Shown piece by piece: positions 1-13,600 of a stretch of DNA of 64,000 nucleotides (within the stretch, counting starts at the first letter, position 1; each line of letters begins with the position of its first letter). The stretch spans positions 50,980,530 through 51,044,529 of the forward strand of contig OZ029914.1 of assembly GCA_964023275.1 (NCBI GenBank). The letters are read 5' to 3'. The translations under genes were made by a program, and so were the position numbers. The DNA comes from Norana najaformis (Eukaryota > Annelida > Clitellata > Crassiclitellata > Hormogastridae). Below the pieces are notes generated by a model. That model was not told where the DNA came from and did no database searches. It saw only the letters and a list, made by a program, of their open reading frames with translations.

Positions 1-1268
1 TAATTAACTCTGCTTTAGATTTTCTGCCCTTGACCTTAACCTTATGCTATAAAAAGCTACTGTTTACCTTGAGTTCTAGTCTCTATGTTTCTGTTTTAAA
101 TAACAAGTAAGTAAGTAAGTATATTCTTTATTAACCAATAGCTAATCGCACGTCGGTTTGCAAGTATTTAAGAACACAAGAAAACTTAATATTCATACAA
201 CATCCTAACAATAAAACATTTACGCGTTAAATTAAGTACAGTGTTCCTATTTCGTTACTTAAGTATGCATCATGTTCCATTCGTTGTAATTGTATTACAT
301 TGCTTTGCATTGGATCGCATAAGATTATTTTATGTTATTTATTTTTTTACAGCAATTTGCAGTATCTATGTATATGTGTAAACCTCCATTATATGTATCA
401 GTTTTTAATTCAGCGAGCATTGTAACAAAAAAAAACTAAGAAAATACAAGATTTCTGTTCAGTTAAAGACATCCAGCAACAAAATGAATCCACTGACTGT
501 ATTGTGTTAAGATAATGAAGTTGCTATCAATTAATTCTCATGGCTGCCACTCGAGTTTAGCTTAAAGTTAATGCTGTTCTTCCTTTTTTAGTTCAGGTAA
601 AGTGTATTGCAATATAACAATATTCCTAACAATACCAAGAACTTTCAGGAAGATTGAGGCAATTCTGTATGGTGTGGTGTATGTGGTTCCCACTTCAGTA
701 TGTGGGCAAGCTTTTTTGGTTAAAACTTACACACTTGGTGACTCTTTTGAAATGCACTGTGCCACTGGAAGTGACAGAAATACTGAAATATTTAGATATT
801 TTTTGGTCTCTGAAATTTCGTCTCTGGCAAGAGGGCTTTTGCAGGCTGACCTTTAGCTATATACTCTACTGGTTACCAGTTATTTACACAAATTAAAGGA
901 GTTTTTAGATAATAAATTGATTTTTGGGGTCAGTGTCCCCAAGGAGTCTTGTGAATCGATGTACCTGTAGTTATATTTAGTCGTTGATGGATGTCAGTTA
1001 TATTTGCCCATTTTGCAATCTAGATTAAATAGACAAGAATAGGATTTTGTGTGTGCATATGTATGTGTGCATGGATGTACCAGGTATACATATATGGAAT
1101 TATGTATGTATGTATACATGTATTTATGTATGTATTTTCTTTCTCTGGACATTTGTGTAACGCCATCTTGTAGAAACCTCTGGAGGGATTTGTGAGAAGG
1201 ACTTCTTGTATGGCTAATTATTTTGCTGATGATCAAAATGATTTGACCTGATTCTGTATTAATCGCAG
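1..1268 (+). other. Intron sequence upstream of the first visible kinesin exon
   Basis: No coding exon could be supported here. The N-terminal kinesin exons are absent, so this is probably intron. It holds a TAAG-type tandem run near 103-120 that starts a mobile-element-like segment, the left arm of an inverted repeat (945-1032), and short TATG microsatellite stretches near 1065-1135. Confidence 0.5.
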
Positions 1269-1648
1269 GAGGATGTCTACCGAAGAACCTGTAAGCTGCT
1301 TATTCCGAGCGTCATCAACGGATACAATGGAACGGCCTTTGCCTATGGCGCTACAGGTAATAATTACAAGATCGTAATTGTAACAGAGCACATCTTAAAC
1401 ATCTTTAAGCACTGGTTTTCCTATGTAATTATAGTTATTTTTATGTACACCGGAGCCTTCATATAACGTGAATTCTGATCAAACAGGTAAGTAAGTAAGA
1501 AGCCTTTATTAGCTTCTGCAGTGACACATGCATTACATTGTATGGTTTAATTACATACATATTTAATCTAGATTACAAAATGGGCAAATATAACTGACAT
1601 ACATCCACAACTAAATATAATTAAATATACATCATTTCACAAGACTAC
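945..1648. repeat. Inverted repeat flanking a kinesin exon
   Basis: The segment 945-1032 is closely matched, as reverse complement, by 1558-1648. Both arms share the core AGTTATATTTGCCCATTTTG with few mismatches over about 85 bp. The spacer of about 525 bp contains the exon 1269-1356. The two arms are probably oppositely oriented copies of one dispersed element. Confidence 0.75.
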
Positions 1649-4600
1649 TTTTCAACAGTTTACATTTACTAATAAGTAACATAACATAACAGTCGGATCC
1701 TTGATTTTATTCAGCTCAGAAAATGAACTCAGTATGACACAAGCTCTTTTATAACGTGGGCCTTGATATGGCTCCCAGTGACAGTGTTGTTAGGAGTCTC
1801 CTGTGTAGATTTATCTTGTTATTACCTGCTTCTTTCAACGTCAAAGGCATTAGTTCTTGGATCTGTCGGCCAAAGCACACACACACAATAACAGCTGTCT
1901 AACAACAAATGATCTTTTCTTACGGTTGCACGATGCAACAACGACTAACAACCCTTCCTTATGGTTGCACAGTGGAACAACAACAAACAGCCTTTTCTTA
2001 TGGTTGCACAGTGGAACAACAGTGCAACAACGTAACTGTCCATTCCATACAGTGCACTAGGATTCGAACCCTAGACACAGATCTTAGTGAGAGGCTGATA
2101 AATTGGTAGTCAGCCATTGTGTAATTGTATTTTGCTGACAAGATATTCTGCTGCTCACGTTCTTTTTCTTTGCTTTGCAGTAGAGATTGAATAGAAGACT
2201 TTGTTATTGACGAGTTACATTGAAAAAGGTTTCGTCATTCAGAATGTTCATGGTTTTATCAACAATTTTACTTGGACGTTTTGAACTTCATTGCGAATAA
2301 TTAACGGACCGTTTTGTATGAGTAACCACAAATGTCAGTGTGATTATACAGAATGAAGGTCGTGTTTGCTGAGATTGGAATGGGTTTAGCCAATGGTTGT
2401 GCACTCGTGTGGCTGGTAATTGGACCAGGCCATGCAAATACGGCTCTTTGGTGACTGTCCTCAGTGACTGGCTTTTGGGCCATTCGTGTTGACCGGTGGT
2501 TGAGAAAAAAGGGCAGCCGTGTTTATAGCAAAGGACTTGCTTTCGCCGAGTCAGTTAATATATATGCAGATCTTGTATTTTTAAAGGTTAGTGCATTTGA
2601 TAGCAGCAAACAGCAGGTGATTCGATTGAGCTATGGACAGACAGACAGACACAGACAGACAGACACAGACAGACAGACACAGACAGACACAGACAGACAC
2701 AGACAGACACAGACAGACAGTGAGTTTATGGCCTGCTTGGGAGATTTTTCATGCCTTTAAGTTAGTGTTTACATTAAAAGTAGAGTATGAAAATTTATTT
2801 AGGGAAAGCTTTGCTTGTGTTTTGCAAAGGTGTTTGAGTGCCTTACAAGGCAGCTGACCTCAGCAGAGGCCTCTTCTCACAGTCCATTTTTGATGTTACA
2901 GTTGGAAATGAATATAAAAACTAACAAACAACAGCATAAATGCAAGTTTTAATTTCAAACAGCTTTAGATTTTAGGGAATTTAATTTCCTGTAGCTCGAG
3001 AAGTTCAAAGAGGGGAGAGATGCCAGTGTGGCATATTTCTTGGTGACTGTTTTCTTAGTTGTCGAGGTTTGTGATCGCTTTTTAGTTTTCCTGTGACCTC
3101 TATGACCTCCAGTTTAACAGGCAACTCACACCCTAACCAGTTTAGATAGCCAACCGAGTGCTTGGCCCCAAACTCAGATGGGGCCATGGCCACATTAACC
3201 CTTCCGGGGTCACCACCCTCAGATTTAGTGTGTGACTAGTTAAGTAAGTAAAGTATCCCATATCCCACAGGTGAGACGTAGAGAAGGTGCTCATTTCCTT
3301 TTCTTAGGCCTTAAGCCGGCAGTGGACGATTCCCAAGGTCCTGGACCCGGGGCCAGTGTCTCACAGAACTTACCTTTTACTTCCCAGCTTACGCCTCTAC
3401 CAAATTATACCGCTTGGTGACAGAGGCAAACAATTTGCCCTGGGTCGTTACACAGGGTCTACCCTCAACCACTTGATCACTGACAAATGCGTTACCGATA
3501 GACCGCCGTGTCGCACTAATGTATGACTAGGGGCAGAATATATTCATTGAGAGGAACAGAGGGAAAGGGGAGATACTGTTTCATGGTCTCAGTTGCTACA
3601 ACAATTCAACTTGATTGGCCATATTGCACTGGAAATTACTTGAAAGCAGAAACAATGGAATAATATTGGGATTAGGGCATTCAGGACAGACTGAGGACTG
3701 TTAATCAATATTGCTCTTTTGTTATTAATGTTGTTTCTATTGTCCCTCCATAAAGTATTTAACGGTAATGAAATTTGATGACTTCTATAGCATAATATGT
3801 ATGTATGTATGTATGTACAGTATATTTATATGTAAGCATGTGTGTGTATGTATGCATTTATATATGTATATATGTATTCAGCTTGCTTGCCCACCATAGC
3901 CTAGCTTCTGGTTTCTCTGACATATCGGAATTCGATCCGGCTTCTCCCATGGATTATGATTTTGGATTGCAATTTTAATTTGAAGCAACCATCGACTAAT
4001 GCCTTGGGCATTATGATAACGGCGCTATAGAAATCTTTAAATTAGATTAGATTATGCATGTATGTATTTATGTAAATGGGGTTGAGGTATCATCCATGAC
4101 GCTTCTGTCACTGGTTTGCATGGGACAATCTTTATCCCATCAGCCGAGCGCAATTCATTCATGGTCGTTGGTCGTTGCTTCTATCGTCAGCCGATTGAAA
4201 GGTTGTCATGCGATATCATCGATGAATCGATCGGTTTGCGTTGAACCGTGAAAGCCAAGCACTGCCAGAATGCCTGCTCGCCATAGCTATTCAGTGGCCG
4301 GCTTAAGTGCCGGATATGCTGTTTGCTCAGGCATAACACGCATTTGCGCCAGGCGTCTGGATTTCTGTTTTATAAGCAGTGGACTCAAACCTCAAAGCTA
4401 ATTAGGACAATTATCAGACCCCTCCGACAAACCCAACAACACTTCTCCCCTTGCAGTCTTTAACTCCGAACTGAAAACACTCCTCTTCTGCAGATCCTAC
4501 CCTGATTCCTTTCCTACCCTTTATCTGTCTCTACTCTCCAACCCCAAACACCATCCACCGCACCTGCTACGCTGTTTCTCTGCCTGACTCTTGGATCTTG

Positions 4601-7600
4601 ACCTGGAACAGAACGCTTTTTGCCTATCGATTTTGTTTTGACTGAGCACCTCTGAATAAGTTGGTCGGCGCGGCTTTCGTTGGGCGCTGTAGAAATCTCG
4701 GAATTACGATTACGATTCCTCTCCTACCCCTTATCTATCTTCCCACTCCAATTCCATACACCGTAGCCGTCTAACTTTCTGCCTGCCTGACTCTTATGGT
4801 CTTGATCTGGAACTGAATCTGACCTTCCTGTCTATGAGTTTTGTTTTGACTGAGCATATGAATTGACCTGCTTAGTGCATGTATAGCGTGCTAAGTTTCA
4901 ATGCGTTACAATCCGTTAGAAGTCCATGTCTTCTGTTTCTGATGGATTCTATGGTTGGATGCAAACTATCAGCAAAGGGGAGAGCTAGTGGTGAGAGATG
5001 CGTGTCTACCCGCCGTCCTTCCTTCCTTCCTTCCTTTGTCCTTCGTGGCTGCCATGGACTGCATTGTCCTGGTTGTCATTGCAGCCATGAAGAGCGCATA
5101 ACTTAACGATTCTTTCACTTCACCGTAGGTGTCTCTGCTCTGCTTTCATCTCAGTTCAGACTATGACACGTCTGAGCTTTGCTTATGCTAATCGAACACA
5201 TGCTTCCATTTCAAAGGGCTTTCCTAAACCTATTCCCTCCTTAAAGTACTTAATGGATGAATTGGATTTTATGGCTTCTATACCGGGGCTATCATAAAAT
5301 ATATGTACGTATGTATATTTGTATTTAATTATAAATGTATGTATGTATATATATATATGTATGTGTATATGTATGCTTGTATGCATAGAAGTATGTATGT
5401 ATTTATGTATGTATGTTTGTTTGTGTATGTGCATATGTATGTATGTCTGTTCCAGTATGTATGCCTGAGACTGTTTTTCCAGGTGCTGGTAAGACGTACA
5501 CGATGCTCGGAAGGGATGATGATCCCGGAATAATGGCACAGGCGCTCACAGAACTCTTCCATGAAATGGAGAAGAACGAAGAGGAGCTGACTTACAAAGT
5601 CAGCATGTCTTACCTCGAGGTAAGAGGTCGTCTCAAGCAGCACCAGTCACACACACACATCTCTGCATTATTTTCCAGTGGTCTCACTCGGGTACGGGTT
5701 GGGAGCGACCCTCATGGGTCTGTTCTTGAAGTGGCACTATGTAAATGTCAGATTACAATTGCAAATTGCAATTGCAATCTCTCTCGGTCCCACTGCGAGA
5801 TGGCATCTGCTTTGTTGCGTCTAATGTTGTCAGAATCTTCTGTGTTGATACATCATTAAGGAGCAGTCTAATCTTGCTTAGTCTTATAGGGATCTTCAGG
5901 ACCTATATCTTTGGAACAATGCACCAGATGCTTATTGCCATAAGCAACACTGTTAAGAGCAATATCTGGAAAGAGTGGACCGGTAGTCAGTTAGGTAGAG
6001 TGGTTCGCTTGTGACAGGTACAGGGAGAGCTTTCCAAAATCTTGGTCCTAGTTTTAGGTATGGCCAGAGAAAGATGATCAGATGACATGGTTGAATAATG
6101 ATGAAACTGGATATTAAGAACGGATTTTAAATACATGTACTATGTTTGGTTTAAGTTCAGTAAGTTATAACACACTTCATTATTTTCTGATATACTGTGC
6201 TTGCGAACACGGACTCCAAATTCAGTTCAGCTTTAGACAACGATCTCGTTGCAACAGAACCTTGTTATAACATGGTACTTGCATGATATAAGGAGATTAT
6301 AACATGCTGCTTGCATGTTATAAGAGATTATAACATGCTGCTTGCATGTTATGAAGAGATTATAACATGCTGCTTGCATGTTATGAGGAGATTATAACAC
6401 GCTGCTTTGCATGTTATGAGGAGATTATAACACACTGCTTGCATGTTATGAGGAGATTCAAGTGTGTGTGTATGCATTCCAAATGGAGGTATAGTCATTA
6501 ATCTCTAATGAGGTGTTTAGTCTGCTTTTTATTGCCAGCTTAACAATTGCTCTGAGAACTTGACAGCTATTGATTTCTTTCAACGTTTCATTGTGAATGA
6601 GCGTTAAGTAACATCAGAAGCTTACAGAAATTCCAAATCCAAAATCATTTTCATAACGAGCATTCTCTCACGGTAAGGGTCATCATCGCAAAGATGATGA
6701 TTCTGAATCTTAGAATGTTGAAAGTCCTTGAAATTGTTTGATTTATTTTAGACGAATTTTAATGGATTTTTTCAGTTAGCACACCTATGCAGGTTTCTAG
6801 CCGGGTATTTGTATTGCCTGGATTATAATTGCAGTTAATAGGATAGGTAAGCTGTATGAGCTTTTATTGAACTGTTAGTGGCTTTTAAATCTCGCCATCC
6901 AACTGTCCAGACTTTGAAAGTGTTCAAGAAGTTATTTATTCTGCTAACCGGTTCCAGTGATCCACAATCCTCTGGCTGAAAAGAATTTTCTTATTTCCAA
7001 TGGCTTATGATGAAGTTTCAGACTGCCTTCTTACATGTCAGCTTTACAAGGCATTTGCTAAACCTGTCACATGCGTATGTCAACACCGTTAGTTTCCTTA
7101 CCAATTGCCATAATAAAGGTCTTTGTGCTCAAAAGAATGGTACTGGTGGCCATGTATTCGCCATGTTTATAGGGATTGCAGGCGCTGGTTGATTGAATAG
7201 GGTACCCTTAAAGAGTCTTGTATACAGTCAGACAGACAGACAGTGAGCCAGAAAGACAGACAGTGAGACAGAAAGACAGACAGACAGACAAGACTGACCA
7301 GACACAAAAGCCACTTCAAACTGGACCTGACTGAGTGTTTTTCTTGAAGTGAGCGCCTGATTGGTTTCTGAGCCGTGGAGGAACAAGATCTGATTGAAGC
7401 TTTAGTTTACTTTAATCAAAGCTTCAGCCCACTTTTTGGCACTCGCGAAAGTGGCTCTTGGCAATTTTCGATTTAACTGCGCTGTCTCTTCGTGCTCATT
7501 AACAACTTACCTTCTTGCGTTTCAAGGGTTCTTGACATTTTTTATGAATACAAGTTGCATTCGTTAATGTTTGCATCAGATACGGCCACTACAAAAGCTC

Positions 7601-10600
7601 ATAGTCAGCGCTTTCAGATTTCAAAGTTGAAAAGCTTCTCATTATGATTTCTGTGAAGTTGAGTGATACTTGAGATGGTTTGTATAAGATAAAGATAGCT
7701 TGAGTACTTCTTAAGAGATCAGGTAAAAGCTGGCTTTGGAAAGTTCTCCTCCTGATATCCCAGATTCTGACCTGGCACTGAAATTGGCCAAACAGTTTCA
7801 TTCTTGCGGACTTGATTTGATATAGCACTGGTGAAAAAGCTGGTCTCCCTAACATAGGTTTTTATATGGTGCTGAAAAGTTTTAGATTTATACATTACAA
7901 AACATACATCTTGAATTTGGATTTAGCAATTCTGCATCAGCGGTCTGGAATATTCAACCTATTTACATTACTCACAACAATATCTCACTAATCGTATTCA
8001 TAATTGTAATCCTAATCCTGCGATTTCTACAGCACCCAGTGAAAGCTACGTCATGGGAACCAGCTTACTCACAGGTGCTCAGTAAAAACAAAATCGATAG
8101 GCAAAAGGGTTCGGTTCCAGGTCAATATCCAAAATTCAGGCGAGAGACAGAGGCTCAAGACCTATTTGTACCATTTTGCTTTTGTTGTCTGGCTGCTGTG
8201 ACCCACCCACAGCTACAATTTCTCGCTCAGCTGATGAACACATAGCATGTTAACAAATGCTTACTTACTTACTTACTTACTTGAAAGCCAAACGATCCAC
8301 ATTGACAGCGCTGCATGATTTACTAATGTTTCATAATACAACTGGTATTTGTTGACATGCATTCAACCAATATTGACATATACCGTAGCAGGCAAAAGCA
8401 TTGGTTGAGCTATAATCAGAGTACTGGTTGAAACTGATAACTGAAAGGTATGGCCGTGCTTCTAGGATTCTGAGTCGTACCAGGAGTTAGGAAAGGATTC
8501 AACGCATGAGTGAGCAGTTCATCAGAAGCCTGACTAGATTTTGTGGCTGGAGATGGAGAGGTTGTTTGTCTTGTGTTCTAGGTCTTGCCCTCGAGTCCCG
8601 TTTCTTTGGCTGTTTCATTTGACACGGGTGTCTGAGGAGCAACCAGTGGAGTTGAAGAGGGCATTGACGCACTGGGCTCTGCAGACCCCCAGATGATCGG
8701 AGTCCTTGAGAAATGATTGAGACAGACAGACAGACAGACAATCAGACAGACAGACAGACAGACAATCAGACAGACAGAGAAGCAGTTGAAGCATTGTTTG
8801 TTTTTGGTTCACTGTGGTTTGCTCAAAAGACACAGAATGTACTAATGTTTTCTGTAGACATCAATTGGATCCATGAATTGCCCTGAAAAAGTGACTCTAA
8901 ATTGGAAGGACTGAAATCAGTCAATCGGTCAGTCTGTCTGTCAAGTCAAATGCCTGTCTGCTGTGATCTGGACTTTTTTTCAACTAACAGACCCATGTGG
9001 ACCTAATGAATGTTCTCTGTGTGTGTGGATATTTACGTGTAGATATACAATGAGATGATTCGAGATCTGTTAAACCCGGGAAGTGGATTCCTTGACCTCA
9101 GGGAAGATGCAAAGGGCGTCCAGGTGGCTGGACTCTCCGAACATTCCGCCAAAAGTACAGCCGAGGTAGGAACTGACTTCAAAGTTTCTTTCAGAAAACC
9201 CGCATATGGTCCAAAAGTAACAAGTCTTTAGTGAGATACATTTATATGTGCAGAGATGTTCAGTTTATCAGGCTTCCCCTTCTTTCGATTCTCTGACTTC
9301 TTGAAATTACTTACAGAATTCATGAACCTGCTGTCACAAGTGCTCTAAATTGTTTAACGTGTAGATTAAACAAACTAAATTCACTTTTAGCCAAATTATT
9401 ATGTACACCATTAGAGGCAAACACGTATAGGGTGTAAGCAAACGAGTAAATAAAATTAAGTAAGTAAGTCACGTAATCGAATGCACTGTAGTAAACACTT
9501 CAACTGCTGTAAAAATCGTAATCATAAATGCTTTAACCGAAGTAGCGAACATGGATGTTATTGTTTGTTCGTTTCAATATTCAGACGGTTGTTGTTTCTT
9601 TTGTAAGCACTTCAACAATGCAACGTTGTACCTTTTAAGTGGGTTGGGCCATCAACGTGGAATGGCCTCCCTCTCAATCGGCCTTTCCTTCTGGGCAGAA
9701 TGACTCCTTCACCAACACTCAAAAGCATCTCTTTCATCGGGGCTGGCAGGGAGTACCTCGGGGATATAACGTGAAGGGGCGCTACATAAATGCTCTGAAT
9801 GAACGACTGAATGAATGGATGTGTTGTGTTCAGGTGATGGCGATTCTGAAGGAGGGCAACAAGCAGAGAACTCAAGAGCCGACGGCAGCCAATAAGACGT
9901 CGTCTCGTTCTCACGCCGTTCTCATCATCTCCGTCCGTCAGCGCAACCGCGTCGACGGAATCCACCAACAGCTGCGCATTGGGAAGCTCTTCCTCATCGA
10001 CCTCGCCGGGTCAGAGAGGGCGGCCAACACGCAGAACCGAGGGAAGCGGATGGTGGAGGGAGCCCACATCAACCGCAGTCTCCTGGCGCTTGGCAACTGC
10101 ATCAATGCGCTCAGTATGTTCCCAGCTCGTCTTCTTCTTTGCAGTCGCTTTCTAAAGGTCAATCCTTCAAATGGCCTTTCAGTGGTCTGTTGTGTGATAG
10201 GCTGGTCTATTCGTGCACCAGGGACCTTAAATAGGGTGGCACCCATTCAAACGGGCAGGGGTGGTGAAGGATCTCACCCGATAAATTCACTGCAAAATGA
10301 GCAAGTTTGGGGCCATAGGGTCGCTATAGAAAAGCGTGTACATTTACATTTATTCAGTAGCACAAGTAAAGTAAAGCTACCATGTCGCTACTACTCAACT
10401 CCTACTCTGTGGCCCTTGAGCCGACACTTGCTCGTCAGTCAACGAATCCTGAGGTCCTGGATAGAGGGCCTTGCAGTGTTGAACTTACTGATAACTTTCC
10501 ATCTTATGCTGGTACTAGATTCTACTGCTTGGTAACAGAGACAAGCGTGAATGTACTTCTTCTTACATGGAGTTGCTGTAGAAATCTGAGGATCTGATAG

Positions 10601-13600
10601 CAAATAGTGGCACTTGTCTTGAAAATCTCTAGTCTTAGTATGAATGTGGACAGTCGAGAATAGGCGATTGTCTTTGGAATGCCATCTTCTCGTTGCTGAG
10701 GTTCTGTGCTGTTCATTGCGTTGCTTAAATGCGTGTTTCCAGGTGACAAGAACAGTTCCAAGTACATCAACTACAGAGACAGTAAGCTGACCCGGCTGCT
10801 GAAGGATGCATTGGGTGGCAACTGTAAGACGGTGATGATCGCCCACGTCAGCCCAGCGAGCTTCTTCTTCGAAGAATCCCGCAATACGTTGACATATGCC
10901 GACCGAGCAAAGAACATCCGCACTAAGGTAAATCCTACCCATCATCCATGTCTTCTGGATGATTTCGATTAGACTACAGCAGTTGATCGATGTGTGTTGG
11001 ACCGTCCTAGAACAATCCCCTACATAAACTATACCAACAGAAACAGTTCCAGAAACGTATTAAACCTGTCTTGAGTACGTGTTATTTACATTTAGTGGCC
11101 TTGTCAAGCTGTGTTTCATATTGCTGTATTATTATTTCTTATTGTAATTATTCTAATTGTTATCTTGAGATTTCTGCAGCGCACAAAGAAAGCCAAGTTG
11201 TGGACACAAGTTATTCACATGCACTCAGTCAAAACAAAATCAAAAGGCGAGCACTCAACCAGTCAGCTACCATATCATACAATGTAGTTAGTATATTTGC
11301 AGATGTCACAAGTGCAACTCTTGTCACTTTGAACCTCACGTAAAAACGATCCTTTGTGAGGTTCTTAAAAGACGCTGTGTAGATAGCCAGATACTTTTTG
11401 TTGTCTAAAGGTTCGGCAGAACGTTCTGGACATGACTCTTCACATCTCGCAGTATTCAAACATCATAACGGAGCTGAGGGAGGAGATTCGACGCCTCAAG
11501 CAGAAGCTCGAACAGCAGGGAGGCCAGGCCCAGAAGAACGCGGCCACTCTCCACGCCATTCAGAGTATGTCTTCTTCTTCTTCTCAAAGCCCATATTCAT
11601 AATCTCGAGATTTCTACAGTGCCCAGTGAAAGCGAAGTAGCGGGAATTCACAGGCGCTCAGTCAAAACAAAAGCGATCGACAGGAAGGGTTTGGTTCAAG
11701 ATCCAAGGTCAAGATCCAAGAGTCAGGCAGGCAGACGGTCAGACAGCTATGGTGGATTGGAATTGAACTGGAAGGTGAGATAAGGGGAAGAAGAAGAATT
11801 AGGATAGAGAATACTTCTCTTATGAGGTTTTGATATAATTTAAAATTCTGTCTCTGTGAAAGATTTTAACATTTGAATTTTGATTGGTTTTATTTGTAGC
11901 TGAAGTCATAAGACGTGAAGACGATTCTGAGTTTTCGAGGCTCAAGAACGAACTGCAGAACGTTCTAGCAAGTCAGACAGAACTCAGGTAGAACCGAACG
12001 GTAGTCAGCAGATCTCAGATGCATTTTGCAACAAAATCTGTGCACTTTGTATCTCACCTAATCACAAAACATCCTGTCTTTGCTAGTTTTTATGGTGTAA
12101 TTCTTCATGTTGAAAGATTCAAGTCCAGTGGTGCTGCTCAAATTCAAAATCTGGTGATAAATTCAAAATCTGTCTGTATAACTGAGTGATGTTGAGTTGC
12201 AAGATTTTCTAAAAATCTCTGGTGTTTGCCTTATTACGTTCATTCTCCGAACATCAGAGACTGCTGGGATAGCGGTAGATTGTGTATTTTAGAAAAAGCT
12301 CCATCGTAGATAACTCTACTGTAAAGCCTGCAAATGGCCTCATTATTATTATTATTTCTGCATCTATTGAGCGCCACTATCTAACAACTACGCATTGATT
12401 GATGGCAATGAGCAATTGTGAGTGACTTACTCTAGGTCCCTACACAGTAACCGTCTCACGGGTAGCTTGAACCAGTACACCATGTTACAAGCTGTGCTCT
12501 GTAACCATCTGGCTACCATACCCAACTACCCCACTACTGTGCCTTCGTGGTTGACTATGCTATGTCAGTTTGTTTTTTGATTTATTTACTTTAGTTTGTG
12601 AGCGGTTTGGTTCATAAAATGTTGTAAATATATGTGTTGCAGGCAGAGCCTTATAGACCTGAATAAATCAGAGGCCGAGATGAACGTTGAATCGACAAGG
12701 CTTCAGCTTGAGTTAAATCGGTCAGAATCTCTTTCTTACTCTCCTTACATACTCACTCACCTGATCATTTGTTGTGATTTGGAGGTACATTTATGTAGCG
12801 CCACCTTTGCTTTTTTTTCTTCTGTTAAATTTCTTGTTTTGATTCCCTTTTAATCATTCAAGTTCTCTTTCTCTGTTTACTGAAACGACTTTTTGTCCTG
12901 GAAACCCCTAAGGGAGAATACCATTATAAACGATGCTCCTCGTTTATGATGCTGTTTTAACTCAAGACTTTTTATGAAATTGTTTAGCCTGGAACAAGAG
13001 AAGCAGCTGAAGTCAAATCGACTCAGCGTCATTGACAACAAAGGTTTGTTCATCTGTTCAGTTGATTCATGTGGCTTTGTTTCTCCTTCTGCTGCACACA
13101 GCATCGTTTAAACTGTCGGTGTTTGCAGATCATAGGCATCTTTTTCTTGCTTTGCGGTTTACTTGAAAAAATCCATTTAATAGTACAATTCGTTATGTTC
13201 TGTCACCATAAACCATGATCTTGATTGTTATCAGTGTTTAGTTCTGTCTTTACTTATATGTGTAACACCGCTGCCTGTTTGTGGGACACGATAGCTGATT
13301 GGTTAGAGCAATCAGTTTGTAAGTGGGTCACAATAGCCGATTGGTTAGAGCGGTCAGCTTGTAAGTGGGTCACAATAGCCGACTTGTAACACGGAGAGTA
13401 CAGGTTTCAAGCCTACCCTAAGACGTTTACTGTGTAGGGTCCTTGAGCAAGTCCTTCACTCACAATTGCTCACCTTTGTCGGTTGTTGCGTATTGATTAA
13501 ATAGTGGCACTTAATAAATGCAGAAATAGTGACTAAGCAGTGTGTTTGGGTTTTGATGTGCGATGTGTAGAGCGCAGAACGTTTGACGCTCGAAAAGTGA

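Noticed and set aside
9639..10535. A 298-residue single-frame ORF over the kinesin switch exon
   Set aside because: Only 9834-10113 is coding. Both ends run into intron sequence, and the right part is a SINE.
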